Assembly (NCBI RefSeq): GCF_020511155.1
Contig: NZ_CP041216.1
Location: forward strand, 2,294,001 to 2,358,000
Direction: 5' to 3'
DNA length: 64,000 nucleotides
DNA from: Shewanella glacialimarina
Lineage (GTDB): Bacteria > Pseudomonadota > Gammaproteobacteria > Enterobacterales > Shewanellaceae
Made by a program: the position numbers and the translations under genes. The notes under the pieces are model-generated. The model saw nothing but the letters and a program-made list of their open reading frames with translations, was not told where the DNA came from and did not search any database. The stretch's first letter is position 1. Each line of letters begins with the position of its first letter. Below, in pieces: positions 30,220-39,309 of the stretch.

Positions 30220-31336
30220 GACACTCTCGTTAGTTGCATTATCCGCTGTCTTATTCAGTAGCAGTTTATTTGCCAAAGAATCATTCGTTAATCCGATGCA
30301 CAATTTAACGGGTGAACAAATTTACAGACAAATCAAAACTAATTTTGAAACTAACCTTTATACTTTACCACCAAGGGTTCAAGGCCATTACGCTATTCGT
30401 CAATTTCGCATGACAGGCGATACAAAGTACGCTAATGGGTCACTAATTGACTTGCTTACCATAGCTGAATCACAAGCTTATTTTGCCTGTAATCTCAATA
30501 AACCAAACTTCATTGATGATGAGTCAGCATTAGCGGCAAGTCTGTTAGGTGACAAAGCAAGAGGTTTAGCACGTAAAGAAGCTATTGCTCCTTATCCAAA
30601 ATTTATGTTATTTACTGACTTATTGCGTTTTTCAAGTCGTATCGATGAGTTTGGTTTTACGGGTCCTTGTCATGATTTGCTATTGAGCACCTTAAAGTCG
30701 CATGATTTTGCTCCTTCCTTTACCGATAAGAAAATGATTGAGTCATGGGCTGCACAACTTATTAACTATGTATATTGGGCTAAGCAAGTCGGTGTGGGGG
30801 ATTATTACCAAGTCTATAAAACGGCGTTTATTAACACTTATCCTGATAGTAAAGATGCGACACTTTCAAAGGCACAGTACAAAAATAAGATTTATGGCAT
30901 GACCCATTTTATTTTTGCTGCCAGCGGATATTATCAAAATGAAGTCGATCCAAAAGAGTTTCAATGGATTTTAGATTATTTTGAAAAAAACCTAGATAAA
31001 ATTATCGCCGACACTACAGCGGATATCATTACAGAAGTGGGGATTAGTTTCCTAATAACGGGGCATAAAAATCACAGCGTCACTCAACAAATTAAAAAGC
31101 ACATCATTGCGGCATATAATCCAGAAACTCAAATGATACCATCACCTAAGGGGAGATCGGACTTGTCCTCAGGCGAACACAGAAACGTACTTGCCATGAT
31201 GCTACTAAATTGGCCAGAAACGCTTCATCCAGGCCCATATCTGAGCAATATCGCTAGTACGAAGAAGAACCTTCCTCGTTTAGTGAATATAAAATCAGTT
31301 CAAAATACACTCGATAGCAAGCAGCAATCACATTAG
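30197..31336 (+). CDS. Exported protein of unknown function (DUF3541-like)
   Basis: 379 aa with a signal peptide ending SSSLFA-KES. The mature part is largely alpha-helical with repeated short helices (GHYAIRQFRMTGDTKYANG, SLIDLLTIAESQAYF, YQVYKTAFINTYPDS), reminiscent of alpha/alpha-barrel or TPR-like proteins; the family name DUF3541 is from memory. I use the ATG at 30197, which has GGAG 6 bases upstream and gives a clean signal peptide; the frame can be opened 29 codons earlier inside the previous gene. It overlaps that gene by 23 bases and is followed by a strong terminator, so it closes the operon. Confidence 0.75.
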   Translation: MLALSKSKTLSLVALSAVLFSSSLFAKESFVNPMHNLTGEQIYRQIKTNFETNLYTLPPRVQGHYAIRQFRMTGDTKYANGSLIDLLTIAESQAYFACNLNKPNFIDDESALAASLLGDKARGLARKEAIAPYPKFMLFTDLLRFSSRIDEFGFTGPCHDLLLSTLKSHDFAPSFTDKKMIESWAAQLINYVYWAKQVGVGDYYQVYKTAFINTYPDSKDATLSKAQYKNKIYGMTHFIFAASGYYQNEVDPKEFQWILDYFEKNLDKIIADTTADIITEVGISFLITGHKNHSVTQQIKKHIIAAYNPETQMIPSPKGRSDLSSGEHRNVLAMMLLNWPETLHPGPYLSNIASTKKNLPRLVNIKSVQNTLDSKQQSH

Positions 31337-31363
31337 TAATATCGTTGCCCAGTCTTTAATACA

Positions 31364-31391
31364 AAAAACCCAATGCATGCATTGGGTTTTT
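31364..31391. terminator. Bidirectional terminator between convergent operons
   Basis: Perfect palindrome with arms aaaaacccaat / attgggttttt around gcatgc. Ends the 25.2-31.3 kb operon and the convergent grxD gene. Confidence 0.92.
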
Positions 31392-31413
31392 CTTAAACTA
31401 AACAACAAACAGT

Positions 31414-31755
31414 TTATTCTGAAGCATCTTCAGTACGAAATTTATCTGCTGTGGCTTTGATAATCGGTTGCAACTCACCTTTTTGGAACATTTCAGTAAT
31501 AATATCACAGCCGCCAATCAACTCACCTTCGACCCATAATTGTGGAAAGGTAGGCCAGTTTGCAAACTTAGGTAATTCAGCACGGATGTCCGGGTGCTGT
31601 AAAATATCTACAAACGCAAACTGCTCACCACAGTTAATCATCACTTGTGCAACTTGAGAAGAAAAACCACAACTAGGTAATTTTGGAGAGCCTTTCATAT
31701 AAACAATGATTGGGTTTTCACTCAGTTGCTGCTTAATTTTTTCTACAGTTTCCAT
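31414..31755 (-). CDS. grxD: Monothiol glutaredoxin (Grx4 type)
   Basis: CGFS-type glutaredoxin that binds a [2Fe-2S] cluster with glutathione and helps transfer or sense Fe-S clusters. YMKGSPKLPSCGFSSQ holds the active-site Cys; WPTFPQLWVEGELIGGCDI is the glutathione-binding part. The ATG at 31755 gives 113 aa (METVEKIKQQL...), aligning with E. coli GrxD, with AGGA 6 bases upstream; a longer 137-aa frame adds an unrelated leader. It lies next to divergent sodB, both fitting iron/oxidative-stress physiology. Confidence 0.95.
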   Translation of the reverse strand: METVEKIKQQLSENPIIVYMKGSPKLPSCGFSSQVAQVMINCGEQFAFVDILQHPDIRAELPKFANWPTFPQLWVEGELIGGCDIITEMFQKGELQPIIKATADKFRTEDASE

Positions 31756-31999
31756 TTTCATTCCTAATGGTAGATAAAGTATTAATTGTCGTATTGTACG
31801 ACACCTTAAGCCATAACAAAATGCCACAGTTTGTAAGGGTATAGATTAATTCATCTTATGAATGGCCATAATTGAGATTTTTCCAGAAACAATGATTCAC
31901 ATCACAAAAATAATCAGTACAATAGCTGCAGAGCAGTGTACCTATTTAGTATTTAATTTAGGTATGAAAACGATAACCTAACTCCATGGAGAGAGACTA

Positions 32000-32581
32000 A
32001 TGGCTTTCGAATTACCAGCATTACCTTATGCAAAGAACGCACTTGAACCGCATATTTCTCAAGAAACGATTGAATACCACTATGGTAAGCATCACAACAC
32101 TTATGTTGTAAAATTAAATGGTTTAGTTGAAGGCACTGAATTTGCAGGAAAAAGCTTAGAAGAAGTCGTTAAAACTTCTACTGGTGGCATGTTCAATAAT
32201 GCAGCTCAAGTTTGGAACCATACCTTTTACTGGAACTGCCTAGCACCAAATGCTGGCGGCGAAGCAACTGGTGCTATTGCAGCAGCTATCGATGCTTCTT
32301 TCGGTTCTTTCGAAGAATTCAAAACTAAATTTACTGATTCTGCAGTAAACAACTTTGGTAGCGCTTGGACTTGGTTAGTAAAGAAAGCTGATGGTTCATT
32401 AGCAATCGTTAACACTAGCAATGCCGCTACACCACTGACTGATGAATCAGTGACGATTTTAATGACTGTAGATGTTTGGGAACATGCTTATTACGTTGAT
32501 TACCGTAATGCACGTCCAGAATATTTAAATCACTTCTGGCAATTAGTTAACTGGGAATTTGTGAACAGCAACTTCGCTTAA
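32000..32581 (+). CDS. sodB: Iron superoxide dismutase
   Basis: Converts superoxide to oxygen and hydrogen peroxide in the cytoplasm. Metal ligands appear as His27 (YHYGKHHNTY), His in QVWNHTFYWNC, and Asp/His in VDVWEHAYYVDYRNARPEY. Residues AGGEATG and FGSAWTWLV are those of iron rather than manganese enzymes. 193 aa, as in E. coli SodB. GGAGAG precedes the ATG. Alone, with a terminator after it. Confidence 0.97.
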   Translation: MAFELPALPYAKNALEPHISQETIEYHYGKHHNTYVVKLNGLVEGTEFAGKSLEEVVKTSTGGMFNNAAQVWNHTFYWNCLAPNAGGEATGAIAAAIDASFGSFEEFKTKFTDSAVNNFGSAWTWLVKKADGSLAIVNTSNAATPLTDESVTILMTVDVWEHAYYVDYRNARPEYLNHFWQLVNWEFVNSNFA

Positions 32582-32600
32582 TCACAATCCTCGTTATCTT

Positions 32601-32626
32601 AAAAAGAGCCCTAGGGCTCTTTTTTT
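32601..32626 (+). terminator. Rho-independent terminator of sodB
   Basis: Stem aaaaagagccc / gggctcttttt directly after the sodB stop (19 bases), followed by a T-run. Confidence 0.92.
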
Positions 32627-32764
32627 ATATGTGTAATTTTGCTTATTTACTTATTAAGAACTGTAAAAAACTATTACTAACTATAAATGCAACTATTGCA
32701 ATTGCTACGTTCCCCCTTGTTTTATAAACAATAATTTATAAATCTGTTGCGCAATGTCACACTT

Positions 32765-32775
32765 TCTATTCTAAG
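32765..32775 (+). promoter_or_regulatory. Possible sigma-S type -10 element before prkA
   Basis: tctattctaag resembles the extended RpoS -10 (KCTAYRCTTAA) at most positions. It lies about 100 bases before the prkA start. The operon is RpoS-dependent in E. coli, which makes the match plausible; no -35 is needed. Pattern match only. Confidence 0.3.
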
Positions 32776-32877
32776 CTTATATAGTAGAGGCCAAAAAGAT
32801 TGATTGGCAATAACGCCAATATTGCTTAATTCCTCGCCATTGTTGCCATCCCGGCATAGACGTCTAAGGGGCTTATT

Positions 32878-34812
32878 ATGGGCATTTTCGAACATTACCA
32901 AAAACGTTACGAGAAAAAACTCGATGATGAATATACCTTAGAGCAATTCCTCGATATCTGTAAACAGGATAAAGGTGCCTACGTTTCAGCTGCAGAGCGG
33001 TTGTTAATGGCCATTGGTGCACCTGAAGTCATAGACACATCGAAAAACTCTGTCTTAAGTCGTATATTTTCCAATCGTCTAATCTCTCGCTACCCTGCTT
33101 TTAAAGATTTTTATGGCATGGAAGAAGCGATTGAACAAATTGTGTCTTACCTTAAGCATTCTGCTCAGGGCTTAGAAGAATCGAAGCAGATTTTATATTT
33201 ATTAGGCCCTGTAGGTGGTGGTAAATCATCACTGGCAGAAAAGCTTAAATCCCTTATTCAACATATGCCTATCTATATTTTAAGCGCAAATGGCGTTCGT
33301 AGCCCAGTTAACGATCATCCATTCTGTTTGTTCGATTTGGATGAGGATGGCAGCATTTTACAACAGGAATATGCAATACCGCATCGCTATCTTAAAACCA
33401 TCATGTCCCCTTGGGCGGTTAAACGGTTACATGAATTTGGCGGCGATATTAGCAAATTTAGAGTCGTTAAAGTCTACCCATCAATTCTAGATCAAATCGG
33501 AATAGCAAAAACCGAACCTGGCGATGAAAACAACCAAGATATTTCGGCACTCGTCGGTAAGGTAGACATTCGCCAATTAGAGCACTTTTCACAGGACGAT
33601 GCTGATGCTTACGCCTATTCAGGCGCATTATGCCGAGCAAATCAAGGCATGATGGAATTTGTCGAAATGTTCAAAGCGCCGATAAAAGTGTTACACCCAT
33701 TACTGACCGCCACACAGGAAGGTAACTATAACGGTACGGAAGGATTATCGGCTTTGCCCTACACAGGTATTATTCTGGCACACAGTAATGAATCAGAATG
33801 GACAACGTTTAGGAATAATAAAAACAACGAGGCCTTTTTAGACAGGGTTTATATCGTCAAAGTGCCCTACTGTTTACGTATTTCAGAAGAAATGGAAATT
33901 TACCAAAAACTGTTGTTCAATTCTGAGCTATCTCAGTCTCCTTGCGCCCCTGGCACACTGGAAACATTGGCCCAATTTAGTGTGTTATCTCGGATTAAAA
34001 CGCCTGATAACTCCTCTGTTTACTCAAAAATGCGTGTTTATAACGGTGAAAGCTTAAAAGACACAGACCCTAAGGCAAAGTCGTATCAAGAATATCGTGA
34101 CTATGCAGGTGTAGATGAAGGGATGAACGGTCTATCTACTCGTTTCGCGTTTAAAATTTTGTCTAAAGTGTTTAACTTTGACCATACCGAAATCGCCGCA
34201 AATCCGGTGCATTTATTTTATGTGCTTGAGAAGCAAATCGAACAAGAGCAATTCCCCAGTGAGGTAAGTGAACGTTACCTTGAGTTTTTAAAAGGCTATT
34301 TAATCCCTAAATACGTTGAGTTTATTGGCAAGGAAATTCAAACCGCTTATCTAGAGTCCTATTCCGAATATGGTCAAAACATATTTGATCGTTATGTAAC
34401 CTATGCTGACTTTTGGATCCAGGATCAAGAGTATCGAGATCCTGAAACAGGACAACAATTTGACCGAGCATCACTCAATGCTGAGTTGGAAAAAATAGAG
34501 AAGCCAGCCGGAATTAGTAACCCTAAAGACTTCAGGAATGAAATTGTTAACTTTGTATTACGCGCCCGCGCTAATAATGAAGGCAATAATCCTTTGTGGA
34601 CCAGTTACGAAAAACTGCGAACCGTGATTGAAAAGAAAATGTTCTCCAATACCGAAGACTTACTACCAGTGATTTCATTTAATGCCAAGACATCGAACGA
34701 TGATCAACGCAAACATGATGATTTTGTTAATCGCATGATGGAGAAAGGCTATACCAAGAAACAGGTCAGATTGCTGTCGGAATGGTATTTACGCGTACGT
34801 AAATCATCATAA
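32878..34812 (+). CDS. prkA: PrkA family serine protein kinase (YeaG)
   Basis: 644 aa. N-terminal AAA+ domain with Walker A LLGPVGGGKSSLAEKL (about 108-122), then the kinase-like C-terminal domain. The family opens MGIFEHYQKRYEKKLDDEYTLEQFL, as here. In E. coli, YeaG acts with YeaH in stationary phase and nitrogen-starvation adaptation; members show kinase and, in Bacillus, also protease-like activity. AAGGGG lies before the ATG. First of the prkA-yeaH-ycgB set, each separated by short gaps on the same strand. Confidence 0.95.
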   Translation: MGIFEHYQKRYEKKLDDEYTLEQFLDICKQDKGAYVSAAERLLMAIGAPEVIDTSKNSVLSRIFSNRLISRYPAFKDFYGMEEAIEQIVSYLKHSAQGLEESKQILYLLGPVGGGKSSLAEKLKSLIQHMPIYILSANGVRSPVNDHPFCLFDLDEDGSILQQEYAIPHRYLKTIMSPWAVKRLHEFGGDISKFRVVKVYPSILDQIGIAKTEPGDENNQDISALVGKVDIRQLEHFSQDDADAYAYSGALCRANQGMMEFVEMFKAPIKVLHPLLTATQEGNYNGTEGLSALPYTGIILAHSNESEWTTFRNNKNNEAFLDRVYIVKVPYCLRISEEMEIYQKLLFNSELSQSPCAPGTLETLAQFSVLSRIKTPDNSSVYSKMRVYNGESLKDTDPKAKSYQEYRDYAGVDEGMNGLSTRFAFKILSKVFNFDHTEIAANPVHLFYVLEKQIEQEQFPSEVSERYLEFLKGYLIPKYVEFIGKEIQTAYLESYSEYGQNIFDRYVTYADFWIQDQEYRDPETGQQFDRASLNAELEKIEKPAGISNPKDFRNEIVNFVLRARANNEGNNPLWTSYEKLRTVIEKKMFSNTEDLLPVISFNAKTSNDDQRKHDDFVNRMMEKGYTKKQVRLLSEWYLRVRKSS

Positions 34813-34880
34813 CCCAACAACATAGGCTTTACTGAACAGTACTGGGATGTAAAGCCTGCATTTAGGCTTGGGAGGTGCGT

Positions 34881-36149
34881 ATGGCTAACTTTATAGATAG
34901 ACGATTAAATGCTAAAGGAAAAAGCACGGTTAATCGTCAACGATTTATTGAACGATATAAAACCCAAATAAAAAAAGCCGTCAGTGATGCAGTGACTAGA
35001 CGCAGTGTGACTGATATTGATAAAGGAGAACAGATTAGTATTCCAACTCGGGATATTAGTGAACCATCGTTTAGACAAGGACAAGGTGGTAGCCGTGAAA
35101 GAATTCACCCAGGCAACGACCAATTTAATCGCGGCGATAAAATAGCCCGCCCTCAAGGTGGACAAGCAGGCGGCTCTGGTGACGGTGATGCTTCTGATTC
35201 TGGTGAAGGTCAGGAAGATTTTGTCTTTCAAATATCAAAAGATGAGTATCTTGAACTGTTATTTGAAGATTTAGAATTACCCAACTTACAGAAAAACCGC
35301 TTAAATAAATTGGTTGAGTATCAAACGTATCGTGCAGGATTTACCAATGATGGGGTACCTGCAAATATCAATATTATTCGTTCATTACGCTCATCTTTAG
35401 CCAGAAGAATAGCCATGAGCGGCAGTAAGAAAAAGCGACTTAACCTACTTGTGCAACAGCTTGCTGAACTTGAAAACACCCCCGGAGCCAAAGCCGAGCT
35501 TATTTTGGACTTAAAAGCTCAAATTGACATATTACAAAAACAAATTGCTAAAGTGCCTTTTATCGACACCTTTGATTTACGCTTCAACAATTACGCAAAG
35601 CGAGAAAAACCCTCAAGCCAAGCGGTGATGTTTTGCTTAATGGATGTCTCTGGTTCAATGGATCAGGCAACCAAAGATATGGCCAAGCGTTTTTATATCT
35701 TGCTGTATCTTTTTTTAACTCGTACGTATAAAAACCTCGAGGTGGTTTACATACGCCACCATACCCAAGCTAAAGAAGTCGATGAGCAGGAGTTTTTTTA
35801 CTCCCAGGAAACCGGCGGCACAATAGTGTCGAGTGCTTTAAAATTAATGCATGAAATCCAACAAGCACGTTACCCCGCCAGTGAATGGAATATTTATGCC
35901 GCGCAAGCATCTGATGGTGACAATTGGTCAGACGATTCACCCGTGTGTAAAAACTTGCTTAGTCAGCATATTTTACCTTTAGTGAGGTACTTTAGTTACA
36001 TTGAAATAACCCATAGACCTCACCAGAGTTTATGGCAGGAATATCAACAATTGCAACAAAGCTTCGATAATATAGCGGTACAAAATATTAAGCAAGTTGA
36101 TGATATTTACCCGGTATTTAGAGAACTCTTTAAAAAACAAGCTGTATAG
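34881..36149 (+). CDS. yeaH: YeaH/UPF0229 family VWA-like protein
   Basis: 422 aa. Starts [28 protein letters not shown] Gly/Asp-rich disordered section (about 60-115) is followed by a C-terminal von Willebrand A-like domain with the metal-binding start [17 protein letters not shown] (D-x-S-x-S). Partner of PrkA in the stress-kinase module. GGAGG sits 5 bases before the ATG at 34881, so I prefer this to a GTG two codons upstream. Confidence 0.94.
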   Translation: MANFIDRRLNAKGKSTVNRQRFIERYKTQIKKAVSDAVTRRSVTDIDKGEQISIPTRDISEPSFRQGQGGSRERIHPGNDQFNRGDKIARPQGGQAGGSGDGDASDSGEGQEDFVFQISKDEYLELLFEDLELPNLQKNRLNKLVEYQTYRAGFTNDGVPANINIIRSLRSSLARRIAMSGSKKKRLNLLVQQLAELENTPGAKAELILDLKAQIDILQKQIAKVPFIDTFDLRFNNYAKREKPSSQAVMFCLMDVSGSMDQATKDMAKRFYILLYLFLTRTYKNLEVVYIRHHTQAKEVDEQEFFYSQETGGTIVSSALKLMHEIQQARYPASEWNIYAAQASDGDNWSDDSPVCKNLLSQHILPLVRYFSYIEITHRPHQSLWQEYQQLQQSFDNIAVQNIKQVDDIYPVFRELFKKQAV

Positions 36150-36157
36150 GAGGCACT

Positions 36158-37705
36158 ATGGATACATCTTCCCGTTCGCCTTTAAGCGATGGTCCAGAGT
36201 GGACTTTTGACTTGTTACAGGCATACCTTCATGAAATTGAAGTGGCGGCTAAATTTTTTAAAATTGATGCTTACCCCAATCAAATTGAAATTATTACCGC
36301 AGAACAAATGATGGACGCCTATGCAGGAATTGGAATGCCTATCGGATATACCCATTGGTCATTTGGAAAACGTTTTATTGAAACAGAACAGGGTTACCGC
36401 CGCGGACAGATGGGACTGGCCTATGAAATAGTAATTAATTCTGATCCGTGTATCGCTTATTTAATGGAAGAAAATACCATTACTATGCAAGCGTTAGTGA
36501 TGGCTCACGCCAATTTTGGGCACAATAGCTTTTTTAAAAATAACTATTTATTTAAAACCTGGACAGACGCGAGTTCAATTATTGATTATTTGGTTTTTGC
36601 TAAAAACTATATTCATCAATGCGAGCTAAAGCATGGCGTTGAGCAAGTAGAACTAACCATTGATTCATGCCACGCCTTAATGAATTACGGTGTAGATCGT
36701 TACAAACGTCCTTCTGAAATATCTTTTAGTGAGGAACAGGCTAGACAGGAAGAACGTGAGGCTTATTTACAAAGTCAAGTCAACGACCTGTGGCGCACAG
36801 TGCCCACCAGCAACCAAGAGCAAACCACTAAAAAAAGTAAACAATTTCCGTCAGAACCTCAAGAGAACCTTTTGTATTTTATTGAGAAAAATGCACCACT
36901 TCTAGAACCCTGGCAACGTGAGATAGTGCGCATTGTGAGAAAAATGGCACAATATTTTTATCCGCAAAAACAAACCCAGGTAATGAATGAAGGTTGGGCT
37001 ACTTTTTGGCACTACACTATTTTAAATCGCTTATATGATACAGGAAAAGTCACCGACAGATTTATGCTGGAGTTTTTGCGCAGCCACACAGCAGTAGTAG
37101 CTCAACCTGCCTACAACAGCCCTTACTACAACGGCATAAACCCCTATGCTTTAGGTTTTAGTATGTTTGTTGATATTAGGCGTATTTGTGAAAACCCTAC
37201 CGATGAGGATAAACTCTGGTTTCCAGATATTGCTGGCAGCGATTGGTTAACTACCCTGCACTTTGCAATGAAAAACTTTAAAGATGAAAGTTTTATCAGC
37301 CAGTATTTGTCGCCTAAAGTTATCCGCGATTTTAAATTGTTTGGCATATTAGATGATGAAAAACGTACAGAGTTAAATGTGTCAGCAATACATAATGAAC
37401 AGGGTTATCAAGAAATTCGTCAAATGCTGTCGCAACAATATAACTTAGCGAATATTGAGCCTAACATTCAAGTACAACATGTCGACATTAATGGTGACCG
37501 TTCTCTAACTTTACGTTACACACCGCACAATGACATACCTTTAGCCAATAACCATGCCGAAGTATTGAAGCATTTACACCGATTATGGAAGTTTAAAGTC
37601 AGTATTGAACAAGTCGATCATGCTAATAAAGTGTCGGTTTTATCAAGCTGTCCGGATTCTAAAACTGATACTGGAGATCAAAAGAGCACTATATTCTCCC
37701 AATAG
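36158..37705 (+). CDS. ycgB: SpoVR family protein (YcgB)
   Basis: 515 aa. SpoVR signature regions: YPNQIEIITAEQMMDAYAGIGMP, HWSFGKRF, AHANFGHNSFFKNNYLF, QVMNEGWATFWHYT and YALGFSMFVDI. Together with PrkA and YeaH it is the third member of a widely conserved stationary-phase/sporulation-associated trio; biochemical function unknown. The conserved H and E residues around HANFGH and NEGWATFWH hint at metal binding (inference). AGGAGG precedes the ATG, 8 bases after yeaH. Confidence 0.95.
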   Translation: MDTSSRSPLSDGPEWTFDLLQAYLHEIEVAAKFFKIDAYPNQIEIITAEQMMDAYAGIGMPIGYTHWSFGKRFIETEQGYRRGQMGLAYEIVINSDPCIAYLMEENTITMQALVMAHANFGHNSFFKNNYLFKTWTDASSIIDYLVFAKNYIHQCELKHGVEQVELTIDSCHALMNYGVDRYKRPSEISFSEEQARQEEREAYLQSQVNDLWRTVPTSNQEQTTKKSKQFPSEPQENLLYFIEKNAPLLEPWQREIVRIVRKMAQYFYPQKQTQVMNEGWATFWHYTILNRLYDTGKVTDRFMLEFLRSHTAVVAQPAYNSPYYNGINPYALGFSMFVDIRRICENPTDEDKLWFPDIAGSDWLTTLHFAMKNFKDESFISQYLSPKVIRDFKLFGILDDEKRTELNVSAIHNEQGYQEIRQMLSQQYNLANIEPNIQVQHVDINGDRSLTLRYTPHNDIPLANNHAEVLKHLHRLWKFKVSIEQVDHANKVSVLSSCPDSKTDTGDQKSTIFSQ

Positions 37706-38229
37706 AATTCTTAACAAATAGTCTAGCCTTGTAAACAGATCCAATGTATCAGTCTCAATTACATCGATAAACATCAGCAACCTCTTCTCATCAATGGCCA
37801 GTAACTTGTTAATCAAAGTTGCTGGCCAGCTACTTTCGTGCAATCAATAAACTAATACTGTTATTAATATATTTATTGATAAAGTCGCTATTATAGTCAC
37901 TAGCTGATTTATAATATTGAACCTCACACCGATCATTATTAGTACATTAAGTCAAACTTAACAAATATTAGTTATTCTCACCAATTATTTAACATTATAA
38001 CTAGCTCTATAAATTCAACGAAGTCACCCGCAAACAAAATTTACGCTAAGCCTTTGTAAGTAAACTATTTATTATTTTGGCACAATTAATGCTTTCAACG
38101 TTCATAAACTTATTATTAATTGTTACAAAAGTCAGCGTGACGGCAGCATTTATTGGCGTAGTCTTATTCTTAAGCTACCGCTAAATAATCGCAAGGTAGC
38201 ACTTGGCTTCACTATAAAGGCAGGTACCC
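37706..38229. other. Intergenic region between ycgB and the RND operon
   Basis: About 520 bases, AT-rich. It contains an imperfect 13-bp hairpin (37795-37828). Otherwise no gene or clear regulatory site; the RND operon promoter should be near the right end. Confidence 0.5.
37795..37828 (+). terminator. Hairpin after ycgB, possible terminator
   Basis: Arms tggccagtaactt and aagttgctggcca pair in 12 of 13 positions (one G-U in RNA), with an 8-base loop, 89 bases after the ycgB stop. The 3' tail is only weakly U-rich. Confidence 0.4.
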
Positions 38230-39297
38230 ATGGACAGGTTTCAATCCGTTAAAAAAGTTGTTATTCCTTTTTGTTGTTTAGTAATGTTAGCTGGTTGTAC
38301 AGGAGATGAAGAGCAAGTAAAAGAAGAAGAAAAATTTGCTGTTCCAGTAGAAACAACCTTTGTTGAACAAGGTGATGTGTCTTCGTTTTACAGTACCACT
38401 GCAACCTTAGAAGCCCCACAAGAAGCCCATGTGATGACTCGTATTTCTGGCTTAATAAATACTATCAATGTTGAAGAAGGTGATCGGGTAATTAAAGGGC
38501 AAGTATTAGCAGTTATTGATGCAAAACGCCAACAGTATGACTTCAATCGCTCTCAGGCTGAAGTTCAAATCATTGAGCAAGAATTAAATCGTCTGCGCAA
38601 AATGGATAATAAAGAGTTCATTAGCCAAGACACAATGGCAAAATTAGAGTTTAACCTGCAAGCAGCTGTCGCCCAGCGAGATCTTGCTGAACTACAGGTA
38701 CAAGAAAGTCGTATTGTCTCCCCGATTGATGGAGTGGTCGCTAAGCGTTACGTAAAGCAAGGCAATACCGTTAAAGAGTTTGACGAACTTTTCTATGTTG
38801 TGAACCAAGACCAATTATACGGTATTGTCCATCTACCAGAGCAGCAACTGCCTAGTTTACGATTAGGACAACATGCCAGTGTTCGTCAAAATCAACACAG
38901 TACCAATATAATAGATGCTACCGTACTGCGTATTAGCCCCATAGTTGATGCCCAAAGCGGTACCTTTAAAGTCACTTTGAATGTTCCCAACAACAGTGGA
39001 CAGTTAAAAGCAGGTATGTTTACCCGGGTTGAAATTAAATATGATACCCATAACAACGTGATTACCGTGCCTTATAACGCATTGATAAATCAAGATGACA
39101 CTCAAGCTATCTATGTTATTAAAGACACTGTGGCTGAGAGACGAGAGGTAAATTTAGGATATCGTCAAGATAATACGATTGAGATTACCTCTGGAGTGAT
39201 ATTAGGCGAGCAAATCGTTATCCGTGGTCAGCAAAACTTAAAAGATCAATCACTGGTCGAAGTGATAAATCCTCTAAACGTAGCTGCTATTAGATAA
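38230..39297 (+). CDS. RND efflux periplasmic adaptor lipoprotein
   Basis: Membrane-fusion subunit of a tripartite RND pump. Signal peptide with lipobox VMLAGC (Cys23); an acidic stretch follows. Split biotinyl-lipoyl domain (ISGLINTINVEEGDRVIKGQVLAVID ... ESRIVSPIDGVVAKRYVKQGNTV) around a coiled-coil hairpin, then beta-barrel and membrane-proximal parts. 355 aa, HlyD/AcrA type. It is 12 bases before the first pump gene. No outer-membrane TolC-like gene is in the operon, so a shared TolC is probably used. Confidence 0.94.
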   Translation: MDRFQSVKKVVIPFCCLVMLAGCTGDEEQVKEEEKFAVPVETTFVEQGDVSSFYSTTATLEAPQEAHVMTRISGLINTINVEEGDRVIKGQVLAVIDAKRQQYDFNRSQAEVQIIEQELNRLRKMDNKEFISQDTMAKLEFNLQAAVAQRDLAELQVQESRIVSPIDGVVAKRYVKQGNTVKEFDELFYVVNQDQLYGIVHLPEQQLPSLRLGQHASVRQNQHSTNIIDATVLRISPIVDAQSGTFKVTLNVPNNSGQLKAGMFTRVEIKYDTHNNVITVPYNALINQDDTQAIYVIKDTVAERREVNLGYRQDNTIEITSGVILGEQIVIRGQQNLKDQSLVEVINPLNVAAIR

Positions 39298-39309
39298 CGG
39301 AGCGACCCT

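Noticed and set aside
31756..31827. 24-residue extension of GrxD
   Set aside because: Cysteine- and arginine-rich leader not found in the family; ATG at 31755 has AGGA and aligns with E. coli GrxD.
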